Counted from the first letter of the stretch, positions 22,384 to 32,691 are shown. The stretch: 64,000 nucleotides of DNA from Brumimicrobium aurantiacum (GCF_003402975.1 NZ_QURB01000002.1:1-64000), one strand, 5' to 3'. Program-made: numbers and translations. Notes: generated by a model from the sequence alone, not told the origin.

Positions 22384-24072
22384 TTATTTTACAAGTTTAA
22401 CATTACCCGATATCTTACTCTTTGTTCCATCAATAAGGGTATAACTTAGTGTATATACAAAAACTCCTTGGTTAAGTTGTTTTCCATCCATTGTTCCGTC
22501 CCAACCTTCATCTAGGTCATTTGTTGAGAAAACCATTTGACCGTATCTGTTATAGATTTTAAAGTCAATAGATTCGATACCAATACCAAGAACATTTAAT
22601 CTGTCGTTTTCTCCATCTCCATTTGGCGAGAATGCACTAGGTACGGCAACGATTTCTTCAAATGCAAGGTAAACTGTAACAGTATCATAACCTACACAAC
22701 CATTCATATCCGTAACAGATGGATAGTATGTAGTAGTAATTACCGGATTAGCAACAACTAATTCACATGAATCACAGTCAACACTTTCGCTTGGTTCCCA
22801 GAAAACTGAACCAGGTTGGTCTGGTACAACGAATAATTCTGCAGCACCACCGATGTCAATTAAAGTATCTCCAAATGCAGTTAATGTCGGAAGTGGTAAA
22901 ACCTCAACTGGAATTGTAATTTGATCTACACCTGTACTATTTGTAACTGTTAAAGTAACTTGGTAGGTTCCATCTGTGTCAAAACAAGCAATTGGATTCT
23001 GTTCTGTAGAGAATGGGGGAGTAGCACCTCCAAAATCCCAATTCCATGTCTCTGGATCATTTTCAGATAAATCCGTAAATTGGATACATTCACCAGCACA
23101 AACCACTAAAGTATCTGCAGTGAAATCTGCAACTGGTGGATTACTACAATCTTGAACTGTAACTTGGTAAGTAACATCGTCTGTTCCGTTGTCGTCTGTA
23201 ACAGTTAAAGTTACGTTGTAAGTTCCTGCAGTAGTCCAACAAATATTTGTTGGGTTTTGATTATTCGAAGTAGCAGTATTTGCTCCATTAAATGACCAAT
23301 CCCATGCGTTAATATTTGTTCCTGTAGAAGCGTCTGTAAAGTCAACACAATCGTTTTCACAAATGGTTAATGCAGTTGCTGTAAAATCAGCAGTTGGTCC
23401 ACCTGTAGGACCTGCATTACTTGTTAATGATAAATTGTCAGTCGCAAAAGATATCGTTTGTGTACCATTTAGGTTATTATCATTTTGCCAGTTGAAGGCA
23501 AATCTCAAATCTGCTTGATTTTCAGTAGCTACTGGTAGATTTACCGTCTCTTGTCCCCATTGTCCTTCTCCAGTTGGACATGTTGGTCCAGGTGTTTGTG
23601 TCCATATTGTTGTCCATGAAGCACCACCATCAATACTGTATTGTAATTCAGCAAAATCAACACCAGCTTCACCAACTCCTAACCAATCGAATTCAAGTTC
23701 TAATTGAGTTTCTCCTACTGTTGAAATAGGTGTGGTTAATGCTGCTTGTATATTCGTAACTCCTGGTTGTCCACCCATTCCGTTATCTCCAGGATAGTAA
23801 TTTGCCCCTGGATTTAATGGTGCACATGCTGCTCCTTGACATCCTACATAAAGTGTTTTGTTTCCATTTGTATTAACACCACAACCTGGAGGTGCAACAC
23901 CACCTTCCTCATCACTGATATACCAAGTATTGGCATTTGCATCGTTTTGACCGGTTTGAATTGTTAAGTTCCAATTTCCAGCTGTTGCTTCAAAATCATC
24001 ACTCCAAATTTGGGTTTGACTCATTCCGGAGAAGTAAGTCATTGATAGTAAACAAAGTAGTATATATCTCAT
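22384..24072 (-). CDS. PKD-domain surface protein with type B (CHU_C) sorting tail
   Basis: The start is placed at the second ATG (24072), where a signal peptide begins (MRYILLCLLSMTYFSG). The 562-residue product holds a beta-sandwich domain (about 20-220), two PKD domains (PTADFTA... and PVADFTA..., about 225-390, each with WDWSF/WNWDF strands) and the C-terminal PSAFSPNGDGENDRL...YNRYGQMVF...LNQGVFVYTLSY signature of type B T9SS proteins. Such proteins are exported by the T9SS and anchored with a SprF partner. Adhesion or gliding is possible; direct evidence is only the domain plan. The neighbour gene is the matching PorP/SprF. Confidence 0.88.
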   Translation of the reverse strand: MRYILLCLLSMTYFSGMSQTQIWSDDFEATAGNWNLTIQTGQNDANANTWYISDEEGGVAPPGCGVNTNGNKTLYVGCQGAACAPLNPGANYYPGDNGMGGQPGVTNIQAALTTPISTVGETQLELEFDWLGVGEAGVDFAELQYSIDGGASWTTIWTQTPGPTCPTGEGQWGQETVNLPVATENQADLRFAFNWQNDNNLNGTQTISFATDNLSLTSNAGPTGGPTADFTATALTICENDCVDFTDASTGTNINAWDWSFNGANTATSNNQNPTNICWTTAGTYNVTLTVTDDNGTDDVTYQVTVQDCSNPPVADFTADTLVVCAGECIQFTDLSENDPETWNWDFGGATPPFSTEQNPIACFDTDGTYQVTLTVTNSTGVDQITIPVEVLPLPTLTAFGDTLIDIGGAAELFVVPDQPGSVFWEPSESVDCDSCELVVANPVITTTYYPSVTDMNGCVGYDTVTVYLAFEEIVAVPSAFSPNGDGENDRLNVLGIGIESIDFKIYNRYGQMVFSTNDLDEGWDGTMDGKQLNQGVFVYTLSYTLIDGTKSKISGNVKLVK

Positions 24073-24227
24073 TGCTTTAATCACTTTTGTTGATTTAAAA
24101 ATAAGTACCAAATGTAAATAAAATATTGTTACAATAAAATAGTAGAAGCTATTCTTAGCTAAAAAGTTTAGTTATTTCCATTTATTTTGAAAGTAATCTA
24201 TTTTAAGTATAGAAAATCAAAAAAATA

Positions 24228-24257
24228 TTGCACTTTGATTTACAAAATCTATTTTTG
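24228..24257 (+). promoter_or_regulatory. Promoter of miaE
   Basis: TTG at 24228-24230 and TATTTTTG at 24250-24257 are 19 bases apart, matching the Bacteroidota consensus. It is 24 bases before the ATG at 24282. Confidence 0.6.
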
Positions 24258-24281
24258 TACACATAAATTAAAAATAAATCT

Positions 24282-24863
24282 ATGCTTGGTTTAAAACTTC
24301 CAACCGATCCTCGATGGGTAAATATCGTCGAAAAAAACATTGAAGAAATTCTTACTGATCATGCTTATTGCGAACAAAAAGCTGCAACAAATGCAATAAC
24401 AGTAATTGTCAAATTTCCTATGTATCCTGATGTTGTTGAAGCAATGGGGGAATTGGTGAAAGAGGAAATGGAACATTTTCAAATGGTGCATAGAGAATTG
24501 CTTAAACGTGGCTTTAAATTAGGTTACGAAAGAAAGGATGAATACATTCATGACTTGTTAGCTTTTCAAAAGAAGGGAGGTTCAAAAGAGCAGCAATTTG
24601 TAGAAAAGATGTTGTTTGGAGCCATGATAGAAGCCCGAAGCTGTGAAAGGTTCCGATTGTTATCAGAGCATATTAATGATGCTGATTTAAGGGTTTTTTA
24701 TCGTGAATTAATGGAAAGTGAAGCTAGACATTATACGATGTTTTTGAATTTTGCGAAAAAACATGCTACAACTATTGATGTTGATCAACGTTGGAAGGAG
24801 TTTCTTGAATACGAAGGAAAACTCATGCTGAAATACGGGAAAAAGGAAACAATCCACGGATAA
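24282..24863 (+). CDS. miaE: tRNA-(ms2io6A)-hydroxylase
   Basis: The 193-residue product matches MiaE: LPTDPRWVNIVEKNIEEILTDHAYCEQKAA near the N-terminus and two EH/ExxH metal-ligand helices (VKEEMEHFQMVH and ESEARHYTMF) forming a diiron-type four-helix site. MiaE hydroxylates the isopentenyl group of modified adenosine 37 in some tRNAs. It is a single gene with its own promoter and no operon partner within reach. Key Glu/His residues are intact. Confidence 0.92.
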   Translation: MLGLKLPTDPRWVNIVEKNIEEILTDHAYCEQKAATNAITVIVKFPMYPDVVEAMGELVKEEMEHFQMVHRELLKRGFKLGYERKDEYIHDLLAFQKKGGSKEQQFVEKMLFGAMIEARSCERFRLLSEHINDADLRVFYRELMESEARHYTMFLNFAKKHATTIDVDQRWKEFLEYEGKLMLKYGKKETIHG

Positions 24864-24942
24864 TATTAAACATGCCTTTACGGCTTAAGTCACTACTTTA
24901 TTTATATTTACGATTTATACAACTGAGGTAAATTTTTAAACT

Positions 24943-27903
24943 ATGAGAAAAATTAATTTTCAAGAACTTTTCAAGAAAAACTGGATTCACCTGCTAGCAA
25001 TAGCATTGTTTATTCTAACAACCATAATTTATTTTCAACCTCAGTTTAATGGCTACGGATTGAAACAACATGATATTGAACAGTTCAAAGGAATGTCTAA
25101 TGAAATAAATCATTTTAGAGATGTTGAAGGAACGGAGCCTTTGTGGACCAATTCTATGTTTGGAGGAATGCCAACATATCAAATCTCAACAAAGTATGAA
25201 GGGAATTTGCTTGTTCATGTCTATAAAGGATTTAAATTATGGATGGCCTCACCAGCAGGTATGTTCTTTGCCTATTTGTTAGGATTTTACATTATGCTTT
25301 TATGCATGAAGGTAAATCCAAAAGTGGCTATTTTTGGAGCTTTTGCTTTTGCTTTTTCTTCCTATTATATTATCATTTTACAAGCTGGACATAATACAAA
25401 AGCTGCTTCAATAGCGTTAGCTCCACCTGTAATTGGTGCGTTTTACATGGCTTACCGACATAATCTCAAGTGGGGAATTATTCTGTCTGCCCTTTTTATG
25501 AGTATTCATATTATTGCGAATCATGTTCAAATTACTTACTACCTTGGAATGTTACTTGTTTTTATGGGGGTTGCAGAATTTATTCGTAATGTTAAAAACA
25601 AAGAATTAGGACGTTTCTTTAAAGCTACTGCTGGTTTATTGCTGGTTTATGTATTTGCTTTGGGTATCAATTATGGAAACCTTTCATTAACAAACGACTA
25701 TTCTAAATATACAATCCGTGGTGGAAATGATATTTCAATCAATGTTGATGGTAGCGCAAATAATGAAAACACAACTTCTGGTTTAGATAAGGATTATATT
25801 ACGCAATGGAGTTATGGAGTAAAAGAATCCATGACACTTCTTTCTCCTTATGTATATGGTGGAAGTAGTGCGGCAATAGCCAATAGTCAATTTTCAGATG
25901 AGCTGCGAACACCAGAAATGCGTTCAAAGGCTAGTTTAATTGCTGAAAATAATGTGTATTGGGGTGATCAACCATTTACTTCTGGACCAGTATATTTAGG
26001 GATAATTGTTCTCTTTTTGGCTGTTCTAGCGATGGTGTATTTAAAAGGCGCTATGAAATGGGCCCTTTTTGGAATGACTATTTTGGCATTAATGCTTTCT
26101 TGGGGAAAGAATTTTATGGGTTTAACTGACTTTTTCTTGGATAATGTACCATTCTATAACAAGTTTAGAGCTGTAACCATTATTCTGGCAATTGTAGAAC
26201 TAACTATTCCTTTATTAGCGGTATTGTTCGTAAATAAATTATTTATGAAAAAAGACGAGATTTTAGCGAATATCAAACCTTTCTATATCGCTTCAGGTGC
26301 TATGTTAGGTTTAATGATTGTCTTGACATTCACAGGTTTAGGAAATGGTTATTTATCTAATCAAGAAAGTGAATATTGGTACTCATATGGGGATCAAGTT
26401 AGAGCACAAATTGCCAATGAAGATCCTGCCAAATTGCGAGAAAATGGAATTGATGTTAATAATGCAAATCAAGTTCAACAAGTTGTTGACCAACAAACGC
26501 AAAGGGTAGATGCACAGTTTAACGCACTCACAGAGTTCAGAAAAGGAATTTATCAATCAAGTATGCTGACTTCTATTTTCTTTTTAATCATTGGAATAGG
26601 ACTGATTACGGTATACTTAAAATCAAATGTCAAAAAAGAATATATCTTAATTGGTTTAGGTTTGTTTGTTGTAATTGACTTAGTGATGGTTGATTTGAAT
26701 TACCTGAACAATAAAAAATCAAATGGTAGAAATTATGACCATTGGTCCAAAATAGAAGATGTTAAATTTCCTGTGACTCCAACACAGGCTGACAAACAAG
26801 TGTTGCAACAAGAAATTGAAAGTAATCCTGAATTAAAAACTTTAGTCAATAATGTTTCTGTTAAAGGCGAAGGAAGTAGAGGTCGTGTTAACCAAAATGA
26901 GTTGTGGATGAAAAAACTACAAACTCTGGGTATGGCAACAAATTATAGGGTTTATGAGCCGTCACTTGGATTCAATAGTTCAAGAGCTTCGTACTTTCAT
27001 AAATCGATTAATGGGTATCATGGAGCAAAACTGAGAAGAATTCAAAATGTAAAAGACTTTCATATTAATTACAACAATATGGATGTGTTGAACATGTTGA
27101 ATGTGAAATATTTCTTACAACAAGGTCAAGCAAGAAGAAATCCTGGTGCCTTAGGAAGTGCTTGGCTCGTAAAGGAGCTTAATGTTCAAGCAAATCCAAA
27201 TAAAGAGTTACTTGCCTTAGGAAATATGTATTTGTTGAACAATAAATCAAATGCTAAGCTTTTAGTCAATGGTAATGAGAAACAAAGAGACACCATTGCT
27301 GGAAGAGAAAACGTGGTTTTACTTCAAAATGATTCTGTAAAAGTTGATTTAACAAATGTTGTGAGAGCAGGTGTAAGTTCTAGTTTTGTTCAAGATGCAA
27401 ATGGGAATGTAAACTGGATTCCAACAGTTGAGTTAAAGAAAGATACTTTAAATAGTTTTGAAACATTATTAACGATTGAGATGATTCATGATTTCGATCC
27501 GAAAAATGAAGCAATCGTAGGTAGTGAAGTAGCAAATAGTGTTTCTTCATTAACTTACAGTGGTCAAGGAAGTATTGAGATGAAGTCGTATTTACCAAAT
27601 CACATGGTTTATGCCGTAGATGTGACTGAAAAGCAATTTGCAGTCTTCTCGGAAATGTACTATCCAGATGGATGGAATGCCTACATCAATGGTGAAAAAG
27701 TTGATATCCATAGAGTCGATTATTTAATGCGTGGAATTGAACTTCCAGCAGGTGAATATGATTTAGAAATGAAATTTGAAGTACCAAAATTTGATACCGC
27801 AAATAATATTGCTTTTGCAGGTTCTTTACTATTGTTCTTTGTTATTGGAGGGTTTTTCTTTAAAGACTTCTTGATGAAAAGAAAGGACAAGGAAGAAGCT
27901 TAA
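24943..27903 (+). CDS. YfhO-family membrane protein
   Basis: The 986-residue product has about a dozen membrane segments in the first 560 residues (an N-terminal anchor at about 14-32, clusters to about 470, another at about 555), followed by a large non-membrane region and a final anchor near 965. The N-terminal SxFGGMPTYQIS and GHNTKAASIALAP motifs match the YfhO/GT-C-like family, which in Firmicutes moves sugars onto teichoic acid and in Bacteroidota is unassigned. Its substrate here is unknown. The next gene lies 11 bases downstream. Confidence 0.85.
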   Translation: MRKINFQELFKKNWIHLLAIALFILTTIIYFQPQFNGYGLKQHDIEQFKGMSNEINHFRDVEGTEPLWTNSMFGGMPTYQISTKYEGNLLVHVYKGFKLWMASPAGMFFAYLLGFYIMLLCMKVNPKVAIFGAFAFAFSSYYIIILQAGHNTKAASIALAPPVIGAFYMAYRHNLKWGIILSALFMSIHIIANHVQITYYLGMLLVFMGVAEFIRNVKNKELGRFFKATAGLLLVYVFALGINYGNLSLTNDYSKYTIRGGNDISINVDGSANNENTTSGLDKDYITQWSYGVKESMTLLSPYVYGGSSAAIANSQFSDELRTPEMRSKASLIAENNVYWGDQPFTSGPVYLGIIVLFLAVLAMVYLKGAMKWALFGMTILALMLSWGKNFMGLTDFFLDNVPFYNKFRAVTIILAIVELTIPLLAVLFVNKLFMKKDEILANIKPFYIASGAMLGLMIVLTFTGLGNGYLSNQESEYWYSYGDQVRAQIANEDPAKLRENGIDVNNANQVQQVVDQQTQRVDAQFNALTEFRKGIYQSSMLTSIFFLIIGIGLITVYLKSNVKKEYILIGLGLFVVIDLVMVDLNYLNNKKSNGRNYDHWSKIEDVKFPVTPTQADKQVLQQEIESNPELKTLVNNVSVKGEGSRGRVNQNELWMKKLQTLGMATNYRVYEPSLGFNSSRASYFHKSINGYHGAKLRRIQNVKDFHINYNNMDVLNMLNVKYFLQQGQARRNPGALGSAWLVKELNVQANPNKELLALGNMYLLNNKSNAKLLVNGNEKQRDTIAGRENVVLLQNDSVKVDLTNVVRAGVSSSFVQDANGNVNWIPTVELKKDTLNSFETLLTIEMIHDFDPKNEAIVGSEVANSVSSLTYSGQGSIEMKSYLPNHMVYAVDVTEKQFAVFSEMYYPDGWNAYINGEKVDIHRVDYLMRGIELPAGEYDLEMKFEVPKFDTANNIAFAGSLLLFFVIGGFFFKDFLMKRKDKEEA

Positions 27904-27914
27904 TAAATTGATGA

Positions 27915-28460
27915 ATGCCAAAATCAAGTAGAGTAGGACGAGTATTTAAACTATTGTCTTTGATAAGTCTTTTAGTGCTTATTGTTTATGCTCTTTTACT
28001 TGTTTTTGGCGTTTTAAATCCAATACTTCACCTCAAATACCTTTTACTTGTTTGTTCCTTTACTTTTACGTTAATTCCTATCGGATTAATTTCTTCAATG
28101 TGTAAAATCAATAATTTACTCCGTGTGATTGGATATTTTATTCTGAGTTTTCCTTTTCTAATTATTGCCTTTGGAACCTTTTCATATACTGTATTGATTG
28201 AAAATGTTTATCCTTTTCTAGGTGGGAGTATTTTTCAAATTGGCACAACTGTGTGCTTAATAAATGGAAGTTCAAACAATAATGGTAAAAGCGTGTTATA
28301 TCGTATAGCAAACGTTTTTAACTTCTCTTTATTTGTCGCTGTAGCATTAATTGCTTTCTTCGAGATTGAATTAATTTTAAATTCAATAATCCTGTTTTTC
28401 CTTGCCTTGTTGATAAGCGTTTTGAGTCTTGTAGGATTATTCAATAAGAAGGCTCAATAA
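27915..28460 (+). CDS. Hypothetical integral membrane protein
   Basis: The 181-residue product has six hydrophobic segments (about 13-33, 45-65, 70-92, 100-120, 130-150, 155-178) and almost no polar loops. The gene follows the YfhO-family gene by 11 bases and probably shares its transcript. No family is recognised. Since the neighbouring gene runs convergent at 28472, no terminator could be assigned. Confidence 0.6.
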   Translation: MPKSSRVGRVFKLLSLISLLVLIVYALLLVFGVLNPILHLKYLLLVCSFTFTLIPIGLISSMCKINNLLRVIGYFILSFPFLIIAFGTFSYTVLIENVYPFLGGSIFQIGTTVCLINGSSNNNGKSVLYRIANVFNFSLFVAVALIAFFEIELILNSIILFFLALLISVLSLVGLFNKKAQ

Positions 28461-28471
28461 TTGATCTATAA

Positions 28472-29392
28472 CTAATCTTCAAAATAAGTTCCAAAACCAG
28501 CTATTCTCTTTTTCCAATATGAAGATTGGTAAATATCAACAATTGAAATTCCTACACTTGTACTAGCGTGAATCATTTGAATACTGTTGTTGTTTGTTGA
28601 ATACACAACACCTACATGAGAAATTCCAGAACCATTGTCAAAAAAGACAAAATCACCTGGCTTAACATTCTTTCTTTTAACCTTTGTGGCTGCCTTGTAT
28701 TGGTCTTCTGCTCTTCGGTTTAAGGTGATTCCCATTTCTTTATTGGCTAAGTAGCAAGTAAATCCACTACAATCAAATCCTTTTGGAGTGTTGCCAGCCC
28801 ATTTATAAGGAACGCCTAATAGATCATTTGAAAGTGCCAAGGTTTTTTTTCGAACATCAGAAATAGCGACAGTTTCTTTTACAATAACTTTTTCTTTTTC
28901 TTCAATCTCTTCAGGAGTCACAATGTCTTCTTCCATTTGCTCAACTTCTGGAACCTCTTCAAAAACGGTATTCACAATTTCTTCTACCATGTCAAAAGTT
29001 TTTTGATCTCCGTCTCTTTTTAACTCATACATCCATTGTTTTAAATCACTTTTCAATACACTTAATTCATAAGCGTGAGCACGAATAAGTTCTTTACCTT
29101 CTAATGATTGTTTAAGTTCTTTAAAGGTCTCTAAAGCATCAGTAACTGCATATTGATTTCGTTTATACCATCTTTCATTTTGAGCCAGTTGAAGTTGTGA
29201 AAGCGTTAAATAATAGCGCGGAAGAAAGGAAAAATCATAATCTGGCTTATCCAATAGTCTTTTTGCTTTGCGGTAAACAGCTTTATATTGTTTCTGATCA
29301 TATCTCATCTCCAGTTGGTCGAATTCAAGAATTTGGCCAGTGGAAGTAAAGCCAATTAGCAATGGAAGTAGAAATATAATTAGTTTGCGCAT
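28472..29392 (-). CDS. NlpC/P60-family cell-wall peptidase
   Basis: The 306-residue product has a signal peptide (about 1-19), an N-terminal helical region with TPR-like features (about 25-115), an acidic linker with a Glu/Val-rich stretch (about 140-170) and a C-terminal NlpC/P60 domain. The domain has GFDCSGFTCYL (Cys near 210), SHVGVVY (His near 260) and IHASTSVG (His near 275), a Cys-His-His triad. Such enzymes cut between D-Glu and diaminopimelate in peptidoglycan. It stands alone, convergent with the membrane protein gene. Confidence 0.88.
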   Translation of the reverse strand: MRKLIIFLLPLLIGFTSTGQILEFDQLEMRYDQKQYKAVYRKAKRLLDKPDYDFSFLPRYYLTLSQLQLAQNERWYKRNQYAVTDALETFKELKQSLEGKELIRAHAYELSVLKSDLKQWMYELKRDGDQKTFDMVEEIVNTVFEEVPEVEQMEEDIVTPEEIEEKEKVIVKETVAISDVRKKTLALSNDLLGVPYKWAGNTPKGFDCSGFTCYLANKEMGITLNRRAEDQYKAATKVKRKNVKPGDFVFFDNGSGISHVGVVYSTNNNSIQMIHASTSVGISIVDIYQSSYWKKRIAGFGTYFED

Positions 29393-29580
29393 GATTCAAT
29401 ATTATTCGTCTTTACAAATTTAACTTAAAGTGTTGTTCTGAAATTGTAATGGTATTGATAAGATTAACATTTTTATGTTTAAAAAGTAAAACAAATGTTT
29501 AAATTACGTGTTTTAAAATACCAAACTGTTAAATTTGGTGTCATATTTGATTAGCAATCTTAGAATCTAAAATACAAACC

Positions 29581-31167
29581 ATGAATAGAATATTTTTAAC
29601 CTTATTGACCTTTTTACTAACCATTTCTGTTTGGTCTCAAGATGATGATCCCAACATGATGAGACTTTATGAAGTTTATACCTATATCGATAGGATGTAT
29701 GTAGATGATGTACCAAACAAGAAGATTTCTGAAGCAGCAATTGTTTCAATGCTGGAGGAGTTAGATCCACATTCAACCTATATTCCTGCTTCTGACGTAG
29801 AGCAAGCCAATGAAAGACTAAACGGTAGTTTTGTAGGTGTAGGAATCCGATTTAATATTCTTAAAGATACTTTGTTGGTTGTAAATCCAATTCCAGGTGG
29901 GCCTTCCGAAAAATTAGGTATACGTTCAGGTGATCAAATTATTAAAGTTAATGGTGAATTAATTGCAGGAACTGGACTTAAAAATTCTGAAGTAAGAGAG
30001 CTTTTACTAGGAGAGAAGGGGAGTGTTGTAAAGGTAGAAATTAAAAGAGGAAACAAAGATTTAATTGAATACTCTATTACAAGAGATAAGATTCCTGTTA
30101 ATTCAGTAGTGAGTGCCTATATGGTTGATGAAGAAGTTGGTTATATCAAATTAACAAACTTTTCTAGAACGACAGAAGAAGAGGTTGATATAGCAATTAA
30201 AACCTTGAAAAAGGAAGGAATGAAAGACCTTATTTTTGACCTTCAAGGAAACGGAGGAGGATTGCTATACGCTGCAAAATATGTTGCAGATGAATTTTTA
30301 TCTGATGATAAGTTAATCGTTTATTCAGAAGGAAGAAAACAGCCCAGAAGCGTTTTAAAAGCGGATAAAAAAGGAGATTTTGAGAAAGGACGTTTGGTTG
30401 TTTTAATTGACGAAAGTTCAGCTTCTGCCAGTGAAATTTTATCTGGAGCTATTCAAGATTGGGACAGAGGTTTAGTTGTAGGTCGTCGTTCTTTTGGAAA
30501 AGGTTTGGTGCAAAGGCCAATTGAACTTTCTGATGGAAGTCAGTTGCGTTTAACAATTGCAAGATACTACACTCCTAGTGGGAGATTTATTCAAAAACCA
30601 TACGAAGACATTGCAGCATATAGAAATGATTATATGGAGCGATATTTACATGGAGAAATGATGCATAGAGACAGTATCGATTTACCTGATTCTTTAGTAC
30701 ATAAAACACTTATTAAAGAACGAAATGTTTATGGAGGTGGCGGAATAATGCCAGATGTATTTGTTCCTTTAGATACTTTAGAATACTCAGATTACTATAA
30801 AGATTTAAGTCGATCTGGTGTAATCAATACATTTGCTTTAGAATACGCCAATGCAAATAGAAGTTCAATTAAAAGCAAATATGAATCCTTTGAAGCGTTT
30901 AAAGCAGGATTCGATATTGATCAAACTTTTTTAGATGAATTTTTTGAATATGCAGTAGCAGAAGATACAAGTTTGACCTTTGTAGAGGAGGACTTTAAAA
31001 CTAGTGAAGATCTTCTAAAAACAAGGTTGAAAGCTATGGTTGCTCAAAATTTATGGGATTATGAAGCCTTCTATCAAATTATTAATGTGAAAAATGAGAT
31101 TTTCATGGAAGGTTTAAAAGCTTTAAAAAATGATACATATGATAATTTAGAGTTAATTGAAAAATAA
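29581..31167 (+). CDS. S41-family C-terminal processing protease (CtpA type)
   Basis: The 528-residue product has a signal peptide (about 1-19), a PDZ domain (about 85-165, GVGIRF...GSPSEKLGIRSGDQIIKVNG pattern) and the S41 catalytic part with DESSASASEILSGAIQDW (Ser near 281) and RSFGKGLVQ (Lys near 306), the Ser-Lys dyad. CtpA-like proteases trim periplasmic proteins. It is monocistronic; the next gene has its own promoter. Confidence 0.9.
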   Translation: MNRIFLTLLTFLLTISVWSQDDDPNMMRLYEVYTYIDRMYVDDVPNKKISEAAIVSMLEELDPHSTYIPASDVEQANERLNGSFVGVGIRFNILKDTLLVVNPIPGGPSEKLGIRSGDQIIKVNGELIAGTGLKNSEVRELLLGEKGSVVKVEIKRGNKDLIEYSITRDKIPVNSVVSAYMVDEEVGYIKLTNFSRTTEEEVDIAIKTLKKEGMKDLIFDLQGNGGGLLYAAKYVADEFLSDDKLIVYSEGRKQPRSVLKADKKGDFEKGRLVVLIDESSASASEILSGAIQDWDRGLVVGRRSFGKGLVQRPIELSDGSQLRLTIARYYTPSGRFIQKPYEDIAAYRNDYMERYLHGEMMHRDSIDLPDSLVHKTLIKERNVYGGGGIMPDVFVPLDTLEYSDYYKDLSRSGVINTFALEYANANRSSIKSKYESFEAFKAGFDIDQTFLDEFFEYAVAEDTSLTFVEEDFKTSEDLLKTRLKAMVAQNLWDYEAFYQIINVKNEIFMEGLKALKNDTYDNLELIEK

Positions 31168-31231
31168 AACCCACTGAATTGCAACACATGTTAAATTGGG
31201 CAGGTTCAACGGTAAATCTAAATTTCATTTA

Positions 31232-31239
31232 TATATTTG
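31232..31239 (+). promoter_or_regulatory. Candidate -7 box of the DUF1573 gene
   Basis: TATATTTG, 29 bases before the ATG at 31269. No clear TTG at the proper distance, only TTCAAC. Confidence 0.45.
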
Positions 31240-31268
31240 TAACACCAATAACACAAGAATAAATTATT

Positions 31269-31793
31269 ATGAAAAAAATTATTTGGGTATTCTCTTTTGC
31301 ACTTTTGACATTTTCATGTGCGAATGATACGAAAACAGATGCGAGTATTGAAGTTAAAGAAGGTGAGAAAAGATCTCGTCTTTCATCAGGTTCTCAATCA
31401 GCCGAAGAATTGAAAAAAGCTGCAGCAGAAAGAGAAGAAGCACAAAGAAAAAGAGAGGAAGAAAGATTGGCAAATCAAACAACTATGGAAGTAACTCCAA
31501 GTGTTTATGATTTCGGAAGTATTCCAAAAGAAACACCAGTATCAACAGTTTTCAAAATCAAAAATACTGGAGATAAGCCTTTGATCATTAATGATGCTAA
31601 AGCTTCTTGTGGTTGTACAGTTCCACGTAAGCCAGAAGAGCCGATTTTACCAGGTGAGGTAGGAGAATTAGAAGTAACTTACAAATCTAATCCTGGTCAA
31701 GCTGGTGCGCCAATGAATAAATCAGTAACGATCTCTGGAAATATCCCAGGTGCTCAAAAAATCGTAACGATTAAAGGACAAGTTCAAAGTTAA
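31269..31793 (+). CDS. DUF1573 lipoprotein
   Basis: The 174-residue product has a lipobox TFSC (Cys near 17), a Lys/Glu-rich coiled linker (about 35-70), and a beta-sandwich with the DUF1573 core: VYDFGSIPKETPVSTVFKIKNTGDKPL and the conserved ASCGCTVP (Cys-Gly-Cys-Thr). DUF1573 is very common in Bacteroidota and resembles Ig-like domains; function unknown. The gene stands alone, with a 287-base gap before the convergent FKBP gene. Confidence 0.85.
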   Translation: MKKIIWVFSFALLTFSCANDTKTDASIEVKEGEKRSRLSSGSQSAEELKKAAAEREEAQRKREEERLANQTTMEVTPSVYDFGSIPKETPVSTVFKIKNTGDKPLIINDAKASCGCTVPRKPEEPILPGEVGELEVTYKSNPGQAGAPMNKSVTISGNIPGAQKIVTIKGQVQS

Positions 31794-32034
31794 TATTTGA
31801 ATGATTAAAATATACATTTGAAAATTTGGGTAGAATACTCATATATTTTCAAATAGAGGATTAAAGGAAATGGTTGTTAAACTGTTTCCTTTTTTTTTAT
31901 GGTTAATCTTTCTTGTTTTAAACCTTGTTTGCAATATGAGGGTCAGGAGGAGTGGGCATTTTTAGCTTAAACAAAAGTTGGTAAGGTAGATTTAGAATCA
32001 ACTTTTATATGGTTATAAAATTTAAGCAAAAAAA

Positions 32035-32056
32035 AGGCGAGAAATAAATCTCGCCT
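32035..32056 (-). terminator. Terminator of the FKBP gene
   Basis: AAGGCGAG (32035-32042) and CTCGCCTT (32049-32056) form an 8-base stem with a 6-base loop; an A-tract (U-tract in the leftward RNA) lies at 32028-32034. Confidence 0.7.
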
Positions 32057-32080
32057 TCAAAATATAATAAGTTGTAAGAA

Positions 32081-32509
32081 TTAGTTAATTCCTACTACTT
32101 CGATATCAAATGTAAGTTCTTGACCAGCTAAAGGGTGGTTACCATCAACGATAATCGCATCTTCTTTAACTTCTTTTACTACTAATTGGATTTCGTTTCC
32201 GTCTGGTGTTTTTGAAACTAGACCCATTCCAACTTCTGGCTTGATTTCTTGTGGTAAACGATCTTTAGGTACTTCTTGGATTAATTCCTGACGTGGCTCA
32301 CCATATGCTTCAGCAGATGGAATTACGATTGTTTTTTTCTCATTAACCTTCATGTCAATTACACCATTTTCAAATCCAGGGATAAGTTGACCTGTACCAA
32401 CTTCAAATTCCATTGGTTCGCGATCTACTGAACTATCGAAAACTTCTCCGTTAGCTAGTTTACCTGTGTAGTGTACTTTTACCTTGTCATTCTGTTTAAC
32501 TTGACTCAT
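32081..32509 (-). CDS. FKBP-type peptidyl-prolyl isomerase (SlyD-like)
   Basis: The 142-residue product begins with the FKBP strand set VHYTGKLANGEVFDSS and has the SlyD-type inserted domain and ending (IPGFENGVIDMKVNEKKTIVIPSAEAYG, HPLAGQELTFDIEV). These proteins isomerise proline peptide bonds and often bind folding intermediates. No signal peptide is visible, so it is cytoplasmic. The C-terminal His-rich metal tail of E. coli SlyD is absent, as in most Bacteroidota. Length fits. Confidence 0.92.
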   Translation of the reverse strand: MSQVKQNDKVKVHYTGKLANGEVFDSSVDREPMEFEVGTGQLIPGFENGVIDMKVNEKKTIVIPSAEAYGEPRQELIQEVPKDRLPQEIKPEVGMGLVSKTPDGNEIQLVVKEVKEDAIIVDGNHPLAGQELTFDIEVVGIN

Positions 32510-32691
32510 AAAATTTGTCTTTGTATATTAATATTGATTAAAGTCTAATTACTCTAATCTTCTGCAAAGGTATGGCTTATGTGATGATGTCCAAAATTTA
32601 TGGCTCCTTTTTCTTAAAATAAGTTCAATTTCATTGGTAATTTATGTTAAAACATTGAAAAATGTAGATTCAAAGCTGTTTTTAGACAAAA

